Source: JBBQIY01 sp964618405 (GTDB lineage: Bacteria > Verrucomicrobiota > Kiritimatiellia > RFP12 > UBA3636). From it: DNA of 13,908 nt. How positions within the stretch are numbered: position 1 is the first letter of the stretch; each line of letters begins with the position of its first letter. The stretch is taken from assembly GCA_964618405.1 (NCBI GenBank), contig CAZUAY010000085.1, positions 1-13,908 on the forward strand. Reading direction: 5' to 3'. Of the stretch, positions 5,129 to 12,452 are shown one piece after another. The translations under genes were made by a program, and so were the position numbers. The notes beneath the pieces were generated by a model. It searched no databases. It had not been told where the DNA came from and saw only the letters and a program-made list of their open reading frames with translations.

Positions 5129-6430
5129 ATGAGTTGGCAGATATTTATCAGCAGCGTACAGAAAGAGTTTCAGAAAGAGCGCTATGCCATCCGTGATTTT
5201 GTAAATGAAGATGCGCTCCTCAAGCAGTTTTTTACGGTATTCCTGTTCGAAGACCTGCCGCCGATGGGGCAGCTCCGCAATGAGGTCTATCTCGACAAGG
5301 TGGAAGCCAGTCCTCTATATATTGGTTTGTTCGGGAACCAGTATGGTGCATGGCGGGATGAAAACGGCTTGTCTCCTACCGAGAAAGAATACAATCTCGC
5401 GACAGAACTGAAGAAGCGTCGGCTGGTCTTTGTCAGGAAAGATAATGATCCCGAACCGGGAATGGCAACGTTGATCAACCGTGCGGGAAACGAACTGGTG
5501 CGCAAGCGATTCGGTGACACCGAGGAACTGCTGAATTTGGTTTTTCGAAGTTTGATAAACTATCTTCAGGATGAGGGAGTCATTACGACTCGGGAATTCG
5601 ATGCTCAGACTAGCGATAGACTAACATTTCAGGATATTGATCCAGAGAAAGTCGAGTGGTTTCTGCGGCGTGCCAGAGCGGAGCGCAATTATGCTGTAGA
5701 ATCCGGCTCTCCGGTTGAGACGGTGCTGGCTCATCTTGACCTACTGAACGGCGGTAGACCGACAAAGGGCGCGGTACTCCTTTTTGGAACGCATCCCATC
5801 AGTCATGTGCCTGGAGCGGACATCAACTGTCTTCATTTCCACGGAACGGCAGTTGTCAAGCCAATCCCCAGTCAACAGGTGTATCGCGGCACGGTCTTCG
5901 ATATGGCCGATGCCGCAGTCGATTTTGTGATGTCCAAGCTGACCCGCAAGGTGTTACCGACCTCGCAGAAGGTCGCCAGCGACGTGGAATACGAGATTCC
6001 CTACAAGGTTGTTCGTGAAGCAGTCGTTAATGCGCTGGCTCATCGGAGTTACACCTCCAAATCCGGAGTGCAGGTGATGCTGTTTGCCGATCGTCTTGAA
6101 GTCTGGAACTCCGGCGGGTTGCCGGAGGACGAACATTTTGTCGTCACCGTCTGGCGCGACTGGCTGACCGATGCGGTTATGGACGAACTGGGGCTGACCG
6201 ACCGGCAGAAGAAGGCTGTAGTCTATCTAAAAGAGAACGAGGCAATTACGAACCGTGAATATCAGGAACTCGCTGGGGTCATCGTCCGTACGGCGACTCG
6301 GGATCTGAAAAAACTCGTCGGATGTGGGGTGATTAAGCAGGTCGGAGCTACTGGGCGGAGTACGTATTATACATTGGCTGGCAAACAGGACGCAAACAGG
6401 ACGCCGCGATCGGAGGGCGAGCAGACGTGA
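5129..6430 (+). CDS. DUF4062 / GHKL-type ATP-binding / winged-helix protein, probably internally deleted
   Basis: A 433-residue protein. Residues 1-145 form a DUF4062 domain (WQIFISSVQKEFQKER at the start, then SPLYIGLFGNQYG and SPTEKEY), a Rossmann-like domain common in signalling and defence proteins. Residues 160-330 resemble the AlbA_2/RecG-C-associated ATPase region, with N-box E297-x3-N301 (REAVVNALAHRSY) and DRLEVWNSGGLP (321-332). Residues 355-416 are a winged helix (ITNREYQELAGV). Relatives normally have about 50-60 residues between NSGGLP and HFVVTVWRDW, including IPRNPLIA and GTGT motifs that close the nucleotide pocket; here they are missing in frame at about 6123, so ATP binding is doubtful. 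It starts three bases after the hsdM remnant, a usual position for an accessory gene of type I systems. The C-terminus runs into AAACAGGAC repeats. Confidence 0.75.
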   Translation: MSWQIFISSVQKEFQKERYAIRDFVNEDALLKQFFTVFLFEDLPPMGQLRNEVYLDKVEASPLYIGLFGNQYGAWRDENGLSPTEKEYNLATELKKRRLVFVRKDNDPEPGMATLINRAGNELVRKRFGDTEELLNLVFRSLINYLQDEGVITTREFDAQTSDRLTFQDIDPEKVEWFLRRARAERNYAVESGSPVETVLAHLDLLNGGRPTKGAVLLFGTHPISHVPGADINCLHFHGTAVVKPIPSQQVYRGTVFDMADAAVDFVMSKLTRKVLPTSQKVASDVEYEIPYKVVREAVVNALAHRSYTSKSGVQVMLFADRLEVWNSGGLPEDEHFVVTVWRDWLTDAVMDELGLTDRQKKAVVYLKENEAITNREYQELAGVIVRTATRDLKKLVGCGVIKQVGATGRSTYYTLAGKQDANRTPRSEGEQT

Positions 6431-6603
6431 CCCGAAAAGAACAGGACACAAACAGGACATCTGACTTGTTGTATTCAGGTGATTTCTTTCATAACGTACT
6501 GTTGGAGAAACAGATGTGCGTCGACGCGTCTGTGGCGCAAACAGGACATCTGCGGGTAGATATTTGTTTTTTTCACACGATTCAACATCCCGGCAAACAG
6601 GAC
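6383..6603. repeat. Six (A/G)AACAGGAC repeats
   Basis: AAACAGGAC occurs at 6383, 6394, 6450, 6539 and 6595, and GAACAGGAC at 6439. Two pairs (6383/6394 and 6439/6450) are spaced 11 bases, about one helical turn. The first pair encodes KQDANRT at the end of the DUF4062 protein and the second encodes EQDTNRT after its stop in the next frame. They could be remnants of a duplicated coding repeat or protein-binding sites. Confidence 0.6.
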
Positions 6604-6717
6604 ATTCATGGGACATGCATGAGGTGTGTCGGCATGGGCCTCCCGCGCACGACCACCCAACGGGGCGTGGACATTCCTGTCCGCGTAACCCGGGGCATGG
6701 AAGGGGGTGCGAAATGA
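6427..6717 (+). CDS. Doubtful 96-residue ORF, GTGA-overlapped with the upstream gene
   Basis: GTG at 6427 overlaps the TGA of the DUF4062 gene (GTGA), and the frame is open to 6717. The translation (MTRKEQDTNRTSDLLYSGDF onward) is low in complexity in places, contains three repeat-encoded peptides (QDTNRT, QTGHL, KQDIHGT) and no recognisable domain. It probably represents decayed sequence in the place where the rest of the first type I locus, such as hsdS, would have been. Confidence 0.2.
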   Translation: MTRKEQDTNRTSDLLYSGDFFHNVLLEKQMCVDASVAQTGHLRVDICFFHTIQHPGKQDIHGTCMRCVGMGLPRTTTQRGVDIPVRVTRGMEGGAK

Positions 6718-6947
6718 CCGTGCATCGCCATGGCGGGTTGGAAAACCCGCCCCCCCGTGCTGAAGACCGACATGGCGCTGAATGGGATTCGCGAGGGGAT
6801 CGGGGAATGAACGAGGTAAAGGACATTGAGTTCACGCAGATCGCCGCGGATTGCGATTCAATCACCCTCTGGGACTGCTCGCCATTCGCTTCGAGACAGT
6901 GCCCACAGCTGGTCTCCCCAAGACAAAAGTCTATCTCGACACTCTGA
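6714..6947 (+). CDS. Doubtful 77-residue ORF, ATGA-overlapped
   Basis: ATG at 6714 overlaps the stop of the previous ORF and has a good ribosome site (GGAAGGGGG, 6700-6708). The frame passes through a DNA stem-loop (6732-6751), and the second half begins with its own ATG at 6807 after GGGG: MNEVKDIEFTQIAADCDSIT then LWDCSPFASRQCP. That half looks more protein-like (46 residues, acidic, three cysteines) but matches no family I know. Either start, or none, may be used. Confidence 0.3.
   Translation: MTVHRHGGLENPPPRAEDRHGAEWDSRGDRGMNEVKDIEFTQIAADCDSITLWDCSPFASRQCPQLVSPRQKSISTL
6732..6751. other. Perfect 8-bp stem with GGAA loop
   Basis: GGCGGGTT, loop GGAA (6740-6743), AACCCGCC. A GNRA-type loop on a GC-rich stem would be very stable in RNA. 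It is followed by a C-run, not a T-run, so it is not a standard terminator. Confidence 0.5.
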
Positions 6948-7150
6948 AAGAATCGTTAAGTAATCGTTAAACTTTTTTTGATAATCGTAAAGTCACCTCG
7001 GAATGAAAAAGTGTCCGGATCCTGAGTTGCATCAGAACCCAGCCAAACCCCAATCGCACGATAACCGCCCGATTTTTTGCGCCTAATCGTCCAATTTTCG
7101 TCCGACGATTTCGAATAATCGTCCGATAACCATGATTTGGCGATGCCGCA
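6948..7150. repeat. Gene-free stretch with scattered AATCGT repeats
   Basis: AATCGTTAA occurs at 6951-6959 and 6962-6970 (11 bases apart), then AATCGTAAA near 6984. From 7085 TAATCGTCC appears twice around a stem GACGATT/AATCGTC (7104-7110 with 7117-7123, six-base loop). No frame looks coding. This is a third style of simple degenerate repeat in this window. Confidence 0.4.
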
Positions 7151-7218
7151 ACGCACCCACCCTGGGAACGCGAGGCTCCGCACTCGCACTGGAGGGCGAG
7201 ACTGTGGCGAGCCGTGGT
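7151..7218. repeat. GC-rich 68-bp repeat, copy A
   Basis: Direct repeat of 7273-7340, identical at 64 of 68 positions, 122 bases apart. It contains the core GGGAACGCG-A-GGCTC (7164-7178) and a stem CTCGC/GCGAG. Variants of the core recur at 7411-7425 (inverted) and three times from 13655. Confidence 0.85.
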
Positions 7219-7226
7219 GAGAGAGT

Positions 7227-7258
7227 GGAATATTGGAATTCTGGAATGATGGAATAAT
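7227..7258. repeat. Four octamers GGAATNNT
   Basis: GGAATATT, GGAATTCT, GGAATGAT, GGAATAAT follow each other with exact 8-bp period right after copy A. A similar array (7341-7364, GGAATTCT twice then GGAATGTG) follows copy B, so octamer block and GC-rich repeat form one composite unit. Confidence 0.65.
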
Positions 7259-7272
7259 GGGGCTGGTGGATC

Positions 7273-7340
7273 ACGCACCCGCCCTAGGAACGCGGGGCTC
7301 CGCACTCGCACTGGAGGGCGAGACTGTGGCGAGCCGAGGT
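7273..7340. repeat. GC-rich 68-bp repeat, copy B
   Basis: Copy of 7151-7218 with four substitutions, core AGGAACGCGGGGCTC (7286-7300). It is followed by its own GGAAT octamer array. Confidence 0.85.
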
Positions 7341-7364
7341 GGAATTCTGGAATTCTGGAATGTG
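7341..7364. repeat. Three GGAAT octamers after copy B
   Basis: GGAATTCT, GGAATTCT, GGAATGTG at exact 8-bp spacing, mirroring the array after copy A. Confidence 0.6.
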
Positions 7365-7401
7365 GGCAATACGTCTCTGCTCTCGATATTCATACAACCC
7401 A

Positions 7402-7428
7402 GCGGGTGCGGAGCCCCGCGTTCCCAGG
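7402..7428 (-). repeat. Inverted core of the GC-rich repeat (copy C)
   Basis: On the minus strand this reads CCTGGGAACGCGGGGCTC followed by CGCACCCGC, the same core as copies A and B but in opposite orientation, 62 bases after copy B. Confidence 0.75.
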
Positions 7429-7442
7429 CCCCCAGCGTTCCC

Positions 7443-7484
7443 GTTCACTCTTTACTGTTTACTTTCTACTATCCCTAACCCCTA
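7443..7484. repeat. Heptamer array NTTYACT / NNCCCTA
   Basis: GTTCACT, CTTTACT, GTTTACT, TTCTACT, then ATCCCTA and ACCCCTA follow in exact 7-bp register. Read on the other strand the first four end-motifs become AGT at the start of each unit, as in the array at 1760. Confidence 0.6.
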
Positions 7485-7533
7485 GCACCTTTTTCCACAC
7501 CTCGTGACGTCAGCCTCGCTTCATGTGCAAAAA

Positions 7534-7561
7534 TTCTGTCTCCTGACTCCTGGCTTCTGTA
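7534..7561. repeat. Heptamer array TYCTGNC
   Basis: TTCTGTC, TCCTGAC, TCCTGGC, TTCTGTA run in exact 7-bp register. The rest of 7562-7717, the leader of hsdR, shows only a small AGGCA/TGCCT stem (7564-7580) and a weak TTGCTT-N17-TAGTTT promoter candidate starting near 7599. I see no gene in it. Confidence 0.55.
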
Positions 7562-7726
7562 CGAGGCAGCTTTGTTGCCTAGCACAGATGAAATTTCAGT
7601 TGCTTAAACCTGCGTTTTGGCGTAGTTTATTCCCTGTCATGGTGGTGGTTTCAGCAAGAGACACCAGAGGTATGAATTAATGCGATTCGTTAGACTGTAG
7701 AGAACGATGAAAGAAATGTGCGACAG

Positions 7727-10108
7727 ATGAACAAGAAGGATCTTACCGAGGCAGACATCCGTACCAAGTTCATTACGCCCGCACTGGTTGGCGCGAATGC
7801 TGACAAGTGGGATGTGATGACTCAGATACGCGAGGAAGCCTATTTCACCAAAGGTCGCGTCATCGTTCGTGGAAAGACCGTAAAACGGGGCGAAGCGAAG
7901 AAGGCGGACTATCTACTCTTCTACAAGTCCAACATCCCACTCGCCGTTATCGAAGCCAAGGACAATACCCACTCGGTCGGTGACGGCATGCAACAGGCTC
8001 TCGAGTACGCTGAGATTCTCGACGTTCCCTTTGCCTATAGCTCCAACGGTGACGCCTTTCTTGAGCACGACCGCCTGGCAACCAGCGGACAGGTCACGCG
8101 CGAAATCCCCCTCGATGCGTTTCCCGCTCCCGAAGAACTATGGGATCGTTACTGTAAGGCAAAAGGCTGGTCGCTAAGCCAACAACAGGTCAATACCCAG
8201 GATTACTACGACGACGGCTCGGGGAAAGCCCCGCGCTACTATCAGTACATCGCTATCAACCGAACCGTGGATGCTATCGCAAAAGGCGAAAAACGGGTTC
8301 TGCTGGTTATGGCCACCGGCACAGGCAAGACTTACACCGCGTTTCAGATCATCTGGCGGCTCTGGAAGTCGGGCGCGAAGAAACGCATCCTCTTCCTCGT
8401 AGACCGTAACATCCTCGCCGACCAGACGAAGACCAACGATTTCAAACCGTTCGGCCAGGCCATGACCAAGATTACGAACCACACGGTGGACAAGTCCTTC
8501 GAGATCTACCTGTGCCTCTATCAGGCCGTTACCGGCACCGAGGAAGATCAGAACATCTATAAACAGTTTTCGCCTGATTTCTTCGATCTGATCTTCGTGG
8601 ATGAGTGCCATCGCGGGAGTGCAGCGGACGATGCCCGCTGGCGGCAGGTCCTGGAATACTTCCAATCCGCCACTCAGATTGGCCTCACCGCCACGCCAAA
8701 AGAAACCCGCGATGTTTCCAATATCGATTACTTCGGCGAGCCCATCTACACCTATTCGCTCCGTGTGGGTATTGCAGACGGCTTTCTGGCACCCTACAAA
8801 GTCGTGCGCATCGGCCTCGATAAGGACCTCGACGGTTGGCGCCCAGAAAATGGACAGACAGACAAGTACGGCCATGTCATCGAAGATCGGGAATACAATG
8901 GCCGCGACTATGATCGCTCCCTCGTGCTCGAAAAGCGTACCGAGATCGTTGCCGCCAAGATAACGGAATTCCTGCGTGCCACCAACCGCTTCGCCAAGAC
9001 CATCATCTTCTGCGAGAACATCGACCACGCCGAGCGGATGCGGCAGGCTTTGGTTAATGCCAACGCCGACCTTGCCGCAGCCAATCCCAAGTATGTCATG
9101 CGCATCACCGGCGACAACGATGAGGGCAAGGCTCAACTCGACAACTTTATTGACCCTGAATCCACCTATCCTGTCATTGCCTGCACGTCCCGACTCATGA
9201 GCACCGGTGTGGATGCACAGACTTGCCACCTGATTGTGCTCGATAAGGTCATCAGCTCGATGACTGAGTTCAAGCAGATCATTGGACGCGGCACACGCAT
9301 CAACGAGGACTACAACAAGCTTTTCTTCACGATCATGGATTTCCGCCGCGCCACCACGCTATTCGCCGATCCTTTGTTCGATGGCGACCCTGTGCAGATT
9401 TACGAGCCCGGCCCCGACGATCCCCCCATCCCGCCGGAAGAACTCCCCCCAGAACCCTTGCCGTCCGATGTTGACGCCGACGACACCATGTCCCGGGAAA
9501 ACTCAGGGGACTACGACTTCTCGTGCGGCACCTCTCCAGAACCCGGTGTCACCAAATACTACGTGAACGACGTCGAAGTTCGTGTCGCCACCGAGCGTGT
9601 CCAGTATCTCGACGAAAGCGGGCGTCTCATCACAGAATCCCTCACCGACTACACCCGCAAATCCGTCCGCAAGACCTACGCCTCCCTCGATGCCTTCCTG
9701 ACCACTTGGAACGATGCGGAGCGGAAGCAGGCCGTTATCGATGAGCTAGCCAATCAAGGCGTTTTCCTCGACGAACTCGCCGAGGAGGTCGGCCACGATT
9801 ACGATGCCTTCGACCTCGTCTGTCATGTCGCCTTCGATCAACCGCCGCTTACGCGTCGCGAACGCGCCGAGAAGGTCAAAAAGCGAAATGTGTTCGGGAA
9901 GTACGGCGACAAAGTCCGCGCTGTTCTTGAAGCCCTCCTCCAGAAGTATGCCGATAGCGGCATCACCAGCGTGGAATCACTGGAAATCCTGAAAGTGGAC
10001 CCGCTCTCTACCTTCGGCACTCCCATGGAAATCGTCAACCTCTTTGGCGGCCGAGAGAAGTACCTAGCAGCGATTCGAGAGTTTGAGCAGGTTCTCTATG
10101 TAGCATAG
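7727..10108 (+). CDS. hsdR: Type I restriction enzyme R subunit (nuclease/translocase)
   Basis: A 793-residue HsdR, the motor and nuclease of a type I restriction complex, which pumps DNA by ATP hydrolysis and cuts at distance from the recognition site. Numbering from the ATG at 7727: nuclease core D61, E76-A-K78 (IEAKD); Walker A ATGTGKT at 196-202; DECH box at 292-295; TAT motif III at 321-323; motif VI QIIGRGTR at 516-523; a proline-rich linker at about 560-587, then a helical C-terminal domain of the EcoEI-R type that docks on the methylase. All key residues are present, and the length suits this shorter EcoEI-like class. An in-frame GTG at 7718 is an alternative start; neither has a clear ribosome site. 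A tiny frame from ATG 7707 ends in a TGA overlapping ATG 7727. It heads the cluster hsdR, S23, hsdM, yhcG. Confidence 0.95.
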   Translation: MNKKDLTEADIRTKFITPALVGANADKWDVMTQIREEAYFTKGRVIVRGKTVKRGEAKKADYLLFYKSNIPLAVIEAKDNTHSVGDGMQQALEYAEILDVPFAYSSNGDAFLEHDRLATSGQVTREIPLDAFPAPEELWDRYCKAKGWSLSQQQVNTQDYYDDGSGKAPRYYQYIAINRTVDAIAKGEKRVLLVMATGTGKTYTAFQIIWRLWKSGAKKRILFLVDRNILADQTKTNDFKPFGQAMTKITNHTVDKSFEIYLCLYQAVTGTEEDQNIYKQFSPDFFDLIFVDECHRGSAADDARWRQVLEYFQSATQIGLTATPKETRDVSNIDYFGEPIYTYSLRVGIADGFLAPYKVVRIGLDKDLDGWRPENGQTDKYGHVIEDREYNGRDYDRSLVLEKRTEIVAAKITEFLRATNRFAKTIIFCENIDHAERMRQALVNANADLAAANPKYVMRITGDNDEGKAQLDNFIDPESTYPVIACTSRLMSTGVDAQTCHLIVLDKVISSMTEFKQIIGRGTRINEDYNKLFFTIMDFRRATTLFADPLFDGDPVQIYEPGPDDPPIPPEELPPEPLPSDVDADDTMSRENSGDYDFSCGTSPEPGVTKYYVNDVEVRVATERVQYLDESGRLITESLTDYTRKSVRKTYASLDAFLTTWNDAERKQAVIDELANQGVFLDELAEEVGHDYDAFDLVCHVAFDQPPLTRRERAEKVKKRNVFGKYGDKVRAVLEALLQKYADSGITSVESLEILKVDPLSTFGTPMEIVNLFGGREKYLAAIREFEQVLYVA

Positions 10109-10113
10109 GGGGA

Positions 10114-10260
<147 letters not shown>

Positions 10261-10280
10261 GAGAAAGGGGAGGGGGAGAT

Positions 10281-10649
10281 ATGAATGGGGAGAAAAAAGA
10301 GAATGATTTGGCAGATAGAACGAAGGCGTTTGCCTTGAGTATTGTGCGGATGTTCACCCATCTTCCGAAAACCGATGAAGCGCGAGTGCTTGGACGCCAA
10401 GTGCTCCGTTCCGGAACCTCTGTCGGAGCCAATTATCGCGAAGCCCATCGATCCCGTTCAAAGCCAGAATTTATTTCCAAGCTAGGCGATTGTCTCAAAG
10501 AATTAGATGAAACAGATTATTGGCTTGATTTGCTTGTTGAATCCGCTATTCTCCCACCCGCTAGCCTTGCTTCACTCCGTGACGAATGCAATCAACTCCT
10601 AGCCATCTTTACCACCATCTCAAAGAAATCTAAACAAAACCTCCCCTAA
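10281..10649 (+). CDS. S23/IVS-type four-helix-bundle protein
   Basis: A 122-residue helical protein of the family named after ORFs in 23S rRNA intervening sequences (also related to the Avd accessory protein of diversity-generating retroelements). Typical features are seen: AFALSIVRMFTHLPKTDEAR near the start, QVLRSGTSVGANYREAHRSR (about 40-59) and FISKLGDCLKELDETDYWLD (about 64-83), the family's best-conserved pattern. Members form pentameric basic bundles thought to bind nucleic acid; the cellular role is not settled. The start at 10281 has a very strong purine ribosome site. It lies between hsdR and hsdM and is enclosed by inverted heptamer arrays (10119-10260 and 10694-10830). That layout recalls rRNA IVS elements, whose ORF also sits between pairing ends. 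No reverse transcriptase or rRNA is nearby. Confidence 0.88.
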   Translation: MNGEKKENDLADRTKAFALSIVRMFTHLPKTDEARVLGRQVLRSGTSVGANYREAHRSRSKPEFISKLGDCLKELDETDYWLDLLVESAILPPASLASLRDECNQLLAIFTTISKKSKQNLP

Positions 10650-10693
10650 CTCCTTCGCCTCTTTTTCCCTTTCTTTTTCGCTCTTTTTTTCTT

Positions 10694-10830
10694 TCATCAT
10701 TCATAATTCATCATTCATACTTTCTTCTTTCTCCTCCTCCTCTTGTTTCATACTTCATAATTCATACTTCATAATTTCTTCTTTCTCCTCCTTCTCTCGT
10801 TTCATACTTCATAATTCATACTTCATAATT
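10694..10830 (-). repeat. ATGAAKK heptamer array 2 (inverted), S23-hsdM junction
   Basis: The same heptamers as array 1 but on the minus strand (plus-strand TTCATAC, TTCATAA, TTCATCA) with pyrimidine spacers such as TTCTTTCTCCTCC. It ends seven bases before the hsdM start. Because of its orientation it gives hsdM no Shine-Dalgarno sequence, and it is complementary to arrays 1 and 3. The pyrimidine-rich stretch 10655-10693 before it has no hairpin. Confidence 0.9.
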
Positions 10831-10837
10831 TCTTCCT

Positions 10838-12301
10838 ATGTCTAATGTATCTAACATTGTAAAGTCCATCCAAGATATTATGCGCAAAGACGCTGGCACC
10901 TATGGTGATGCTCAGCGACTTGAACAACTCGGCTGGATGTTCTTTCTGAAAATCTTCGACGACCGCGAGCTGGAAATGGAACTTATCCGCGATAGCTATA
11001 AGTCACCCTTGCCCCAACACCTGCGCTGGTCTGCATGGGCCCAGGACGAAGAGGGGATTACTGGCGATGCCCTGCTCGACTTCGTCAACAACACGCTTCT
11101 GCCCAAGCTCAAGGCGATTACTGTCGGTGGCGACAAAATCGCCGGACTGATCCGCATGGCTTTTGACGATGCCAATAACTACATGAAGAACGGCACCTTG
11201 TTGCGCCAGGTCATCAACAAGATCAACGTCATCGACTTCAACGCCTCCGACGACCGTCACATGTTTGGCGATATCTATGAGAAGCTCCTCAAAGACCTCC
11301 AATCTGCGGGCAACGCTGGGGAGTTCTATACCCCGCGAGCCGTTACGCAGTTCATCGTTGAGCAGGTCAATCCCCGTCTCAGTGAAACTGTACTCGATCC
11401 CGCCTGCGGCACCGGCGGTTTTCTCACCTGCGCCATCGAGCACCTGCGCAAACAGGCCAAGACCGAGGCCGATGAGCGCATGATTCAGGACTGCTTCTCC
11501 GGCATCGAGAAAAAACACCTCCCGCACGTTCTGTGCATGACCAATCTCCTGCTACACGGCATCGACGTCCCCTCCAACGTTCGCCATGACAACACGCTTG
11601 CTCGTCCCCTGCGCGACTGGGGTCCGAAGGAACGCGTGGACGTCATTGTCACCAACCCGCCCTTCGGCGGCATGGAAGAGGACGGTATTGAGGCCAATTA
11701 TCCCTCCGAATTCCGCACTCGCGAAACTGCCGACCTCTTTCTCGTGCTCCTCATGAAGATCCTCAAGCCCGGCGGACGCGCCGGACTCGTGTTGCCCGAT
11801 GGCACTCTCTTCGGTGAAGGCGTGAAGACTCGCATTAAAGAAGCGCTGCTTACCGAGTGCAATCTGCACACCATCGTCCGCTTGCCCAACGGCGTCTTCA
11901 ATCCCTACACCGGCATTCGCACGAACCTCCTCTTTTTCACCAAAGGCGCACCCACGAGCCATATCTGGTATTACGAGCACCCGTATCCGACGGGAGCCAA
12001 GAGCTACAACAAAGGCAAACCCATCCGCATCGAAGAGTTTGAGGATGAGCGTGCTTGGTGGGGTGACGAAAGTGACGGCTTCAAATCCCGCGAGGAAAAC
12101 GAACATGCGTGGTGCGTTTCCATCGACACCATCAAAGCCGGCAACTTCAATCTCGACCTCAAGAACCCGCACAGTGCCGACGAAGGTCCCGGCGATGTAG
12201 ACCACCTCCTGCCTGAATACGAAAAGCTCCTTGCGCAGATCGCCGAGACACGCGAGCAGTTGAAGAAGCAGTTGAGAGAAAGTATGAAGTATGAAGTATG
12301 A
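10838..12301 (+). CDS. hsdM: Type I restriction-modification methylase subunit M
   Basis: A 487-residue HsdM, which methylates adenine N6 in the recognition sequence when assembled with HsdS. The N-terminal helical domain covers about 1-140 (QRLEQLGWMFFLKIFDDREL). GEFYTPR at 161-167 opens the catalytic domain, SAM-binding motif I is DPACGTGGF at 187-195 and the catalytic motif IV is NPPF at 273-276. A C-terminal coiled segment ends at about 480. The last residues (MKYEV) and the TGA are encoded by heptamers of the array that follows, so repeat invasion seems to have set the stop. The ATG at 10838 has no ribosome site; the sequence before it is an inverted array. Length and motifs look functional. 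It is a different subfamily from the remnant at 4835. Confidence 0.95.
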   Translation: MSNVSNIVKSIQDIMRKDAGTYGDAQRLEQLGWMFFLKIFDDRELEMELIRDSYKSPLPQHLRWSAWAQDEEGITGDALLDFVNNTLLPKLKAITVGGDKIAGLIRMAFDDANNYMKNGTLLRQVINKINVIDFNASDDRHMFGDIYEKLLKDLQSAGNAGEFYTPRAVTQFIVEQVNPRLSETVLDPACGTGGFLTCAIEHLRKQAKTEADERMIQDCFSGIEKKHLPHVLCMTNLLLHGIDVPSNVRHDNTLARPLRDWGPKERVDVIVTNPPFGGMEEDGIEANYPSEFRTRETADLFLVLLMKILKPGGRAGLVLPDGTLFGEGVKTRIKEALLTECNLHTIVRLPNGVFNPYTGIRTNLLFFTKGAPTSHIWYYEHPYPTGAKSYNKGKPIRIEEFEDERAWWGDESDGFKSREENEHAWCVSIDTIKAGNFNLDLKNPHSADEGPGDVDHLLPEYEKLLAQIAETREQLKKQLRESMKYEV

Positions 12302-12436
12302 ATTATGAAGGGTAGAGAGAAGTAGAGAGAAGTATGAATGATGAATGATGAATTATGAAGAGAGAATGATGAATTATGAATTATGAATGATGAAGTACAG
12401 AGAGAAGTATGAATGATGAATTATGAATGATGAAGT
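12284..12436 (+). repeat. ATGAAKK heptamer array 3 (direct), hsdM-yhcG junction
   Basis: About 15 heptamers in four groups with purine spacers (for example ACAGAGAGAAGT), same orientation as array 1. It overlaps the last six codons of hsdM and ends at the strong purine ribosome site GGGGGGAGGGAGAAGG before yhcG. A longer yhcG frame starts at ATG 12423 inside the array. Confidence 0.9.
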
Positions 12437-12452
12437 GGGGGGAGGGAGAAGG

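Noticed and set aside
6227..6865. 212-codon minus-strand ORF across the end of the DUF4062 gene
   Set aside because: Cysteine-, serine- and proline-rich translation with no domain, overlapping a well supported gene in its first part.
8174..9229. 351-codon minus-strand open frame opposite hsdR
   Set aside because: It is the shadow of a strongly supported gene with all helicase motifs in order; the antisense translation shows no domain.
10281..10649. Diversity-generating retroelement accessory (Avd) role
   Set aside because: The fold family fits, but no reverse transcriptase or template/variable repeat pair is in the window.
11552..12205. Minus-strand open frame opposite hsdM
   Set aside because: Antisense shadow produced by codon bias of hsdM; no start context and no recognisable protein.
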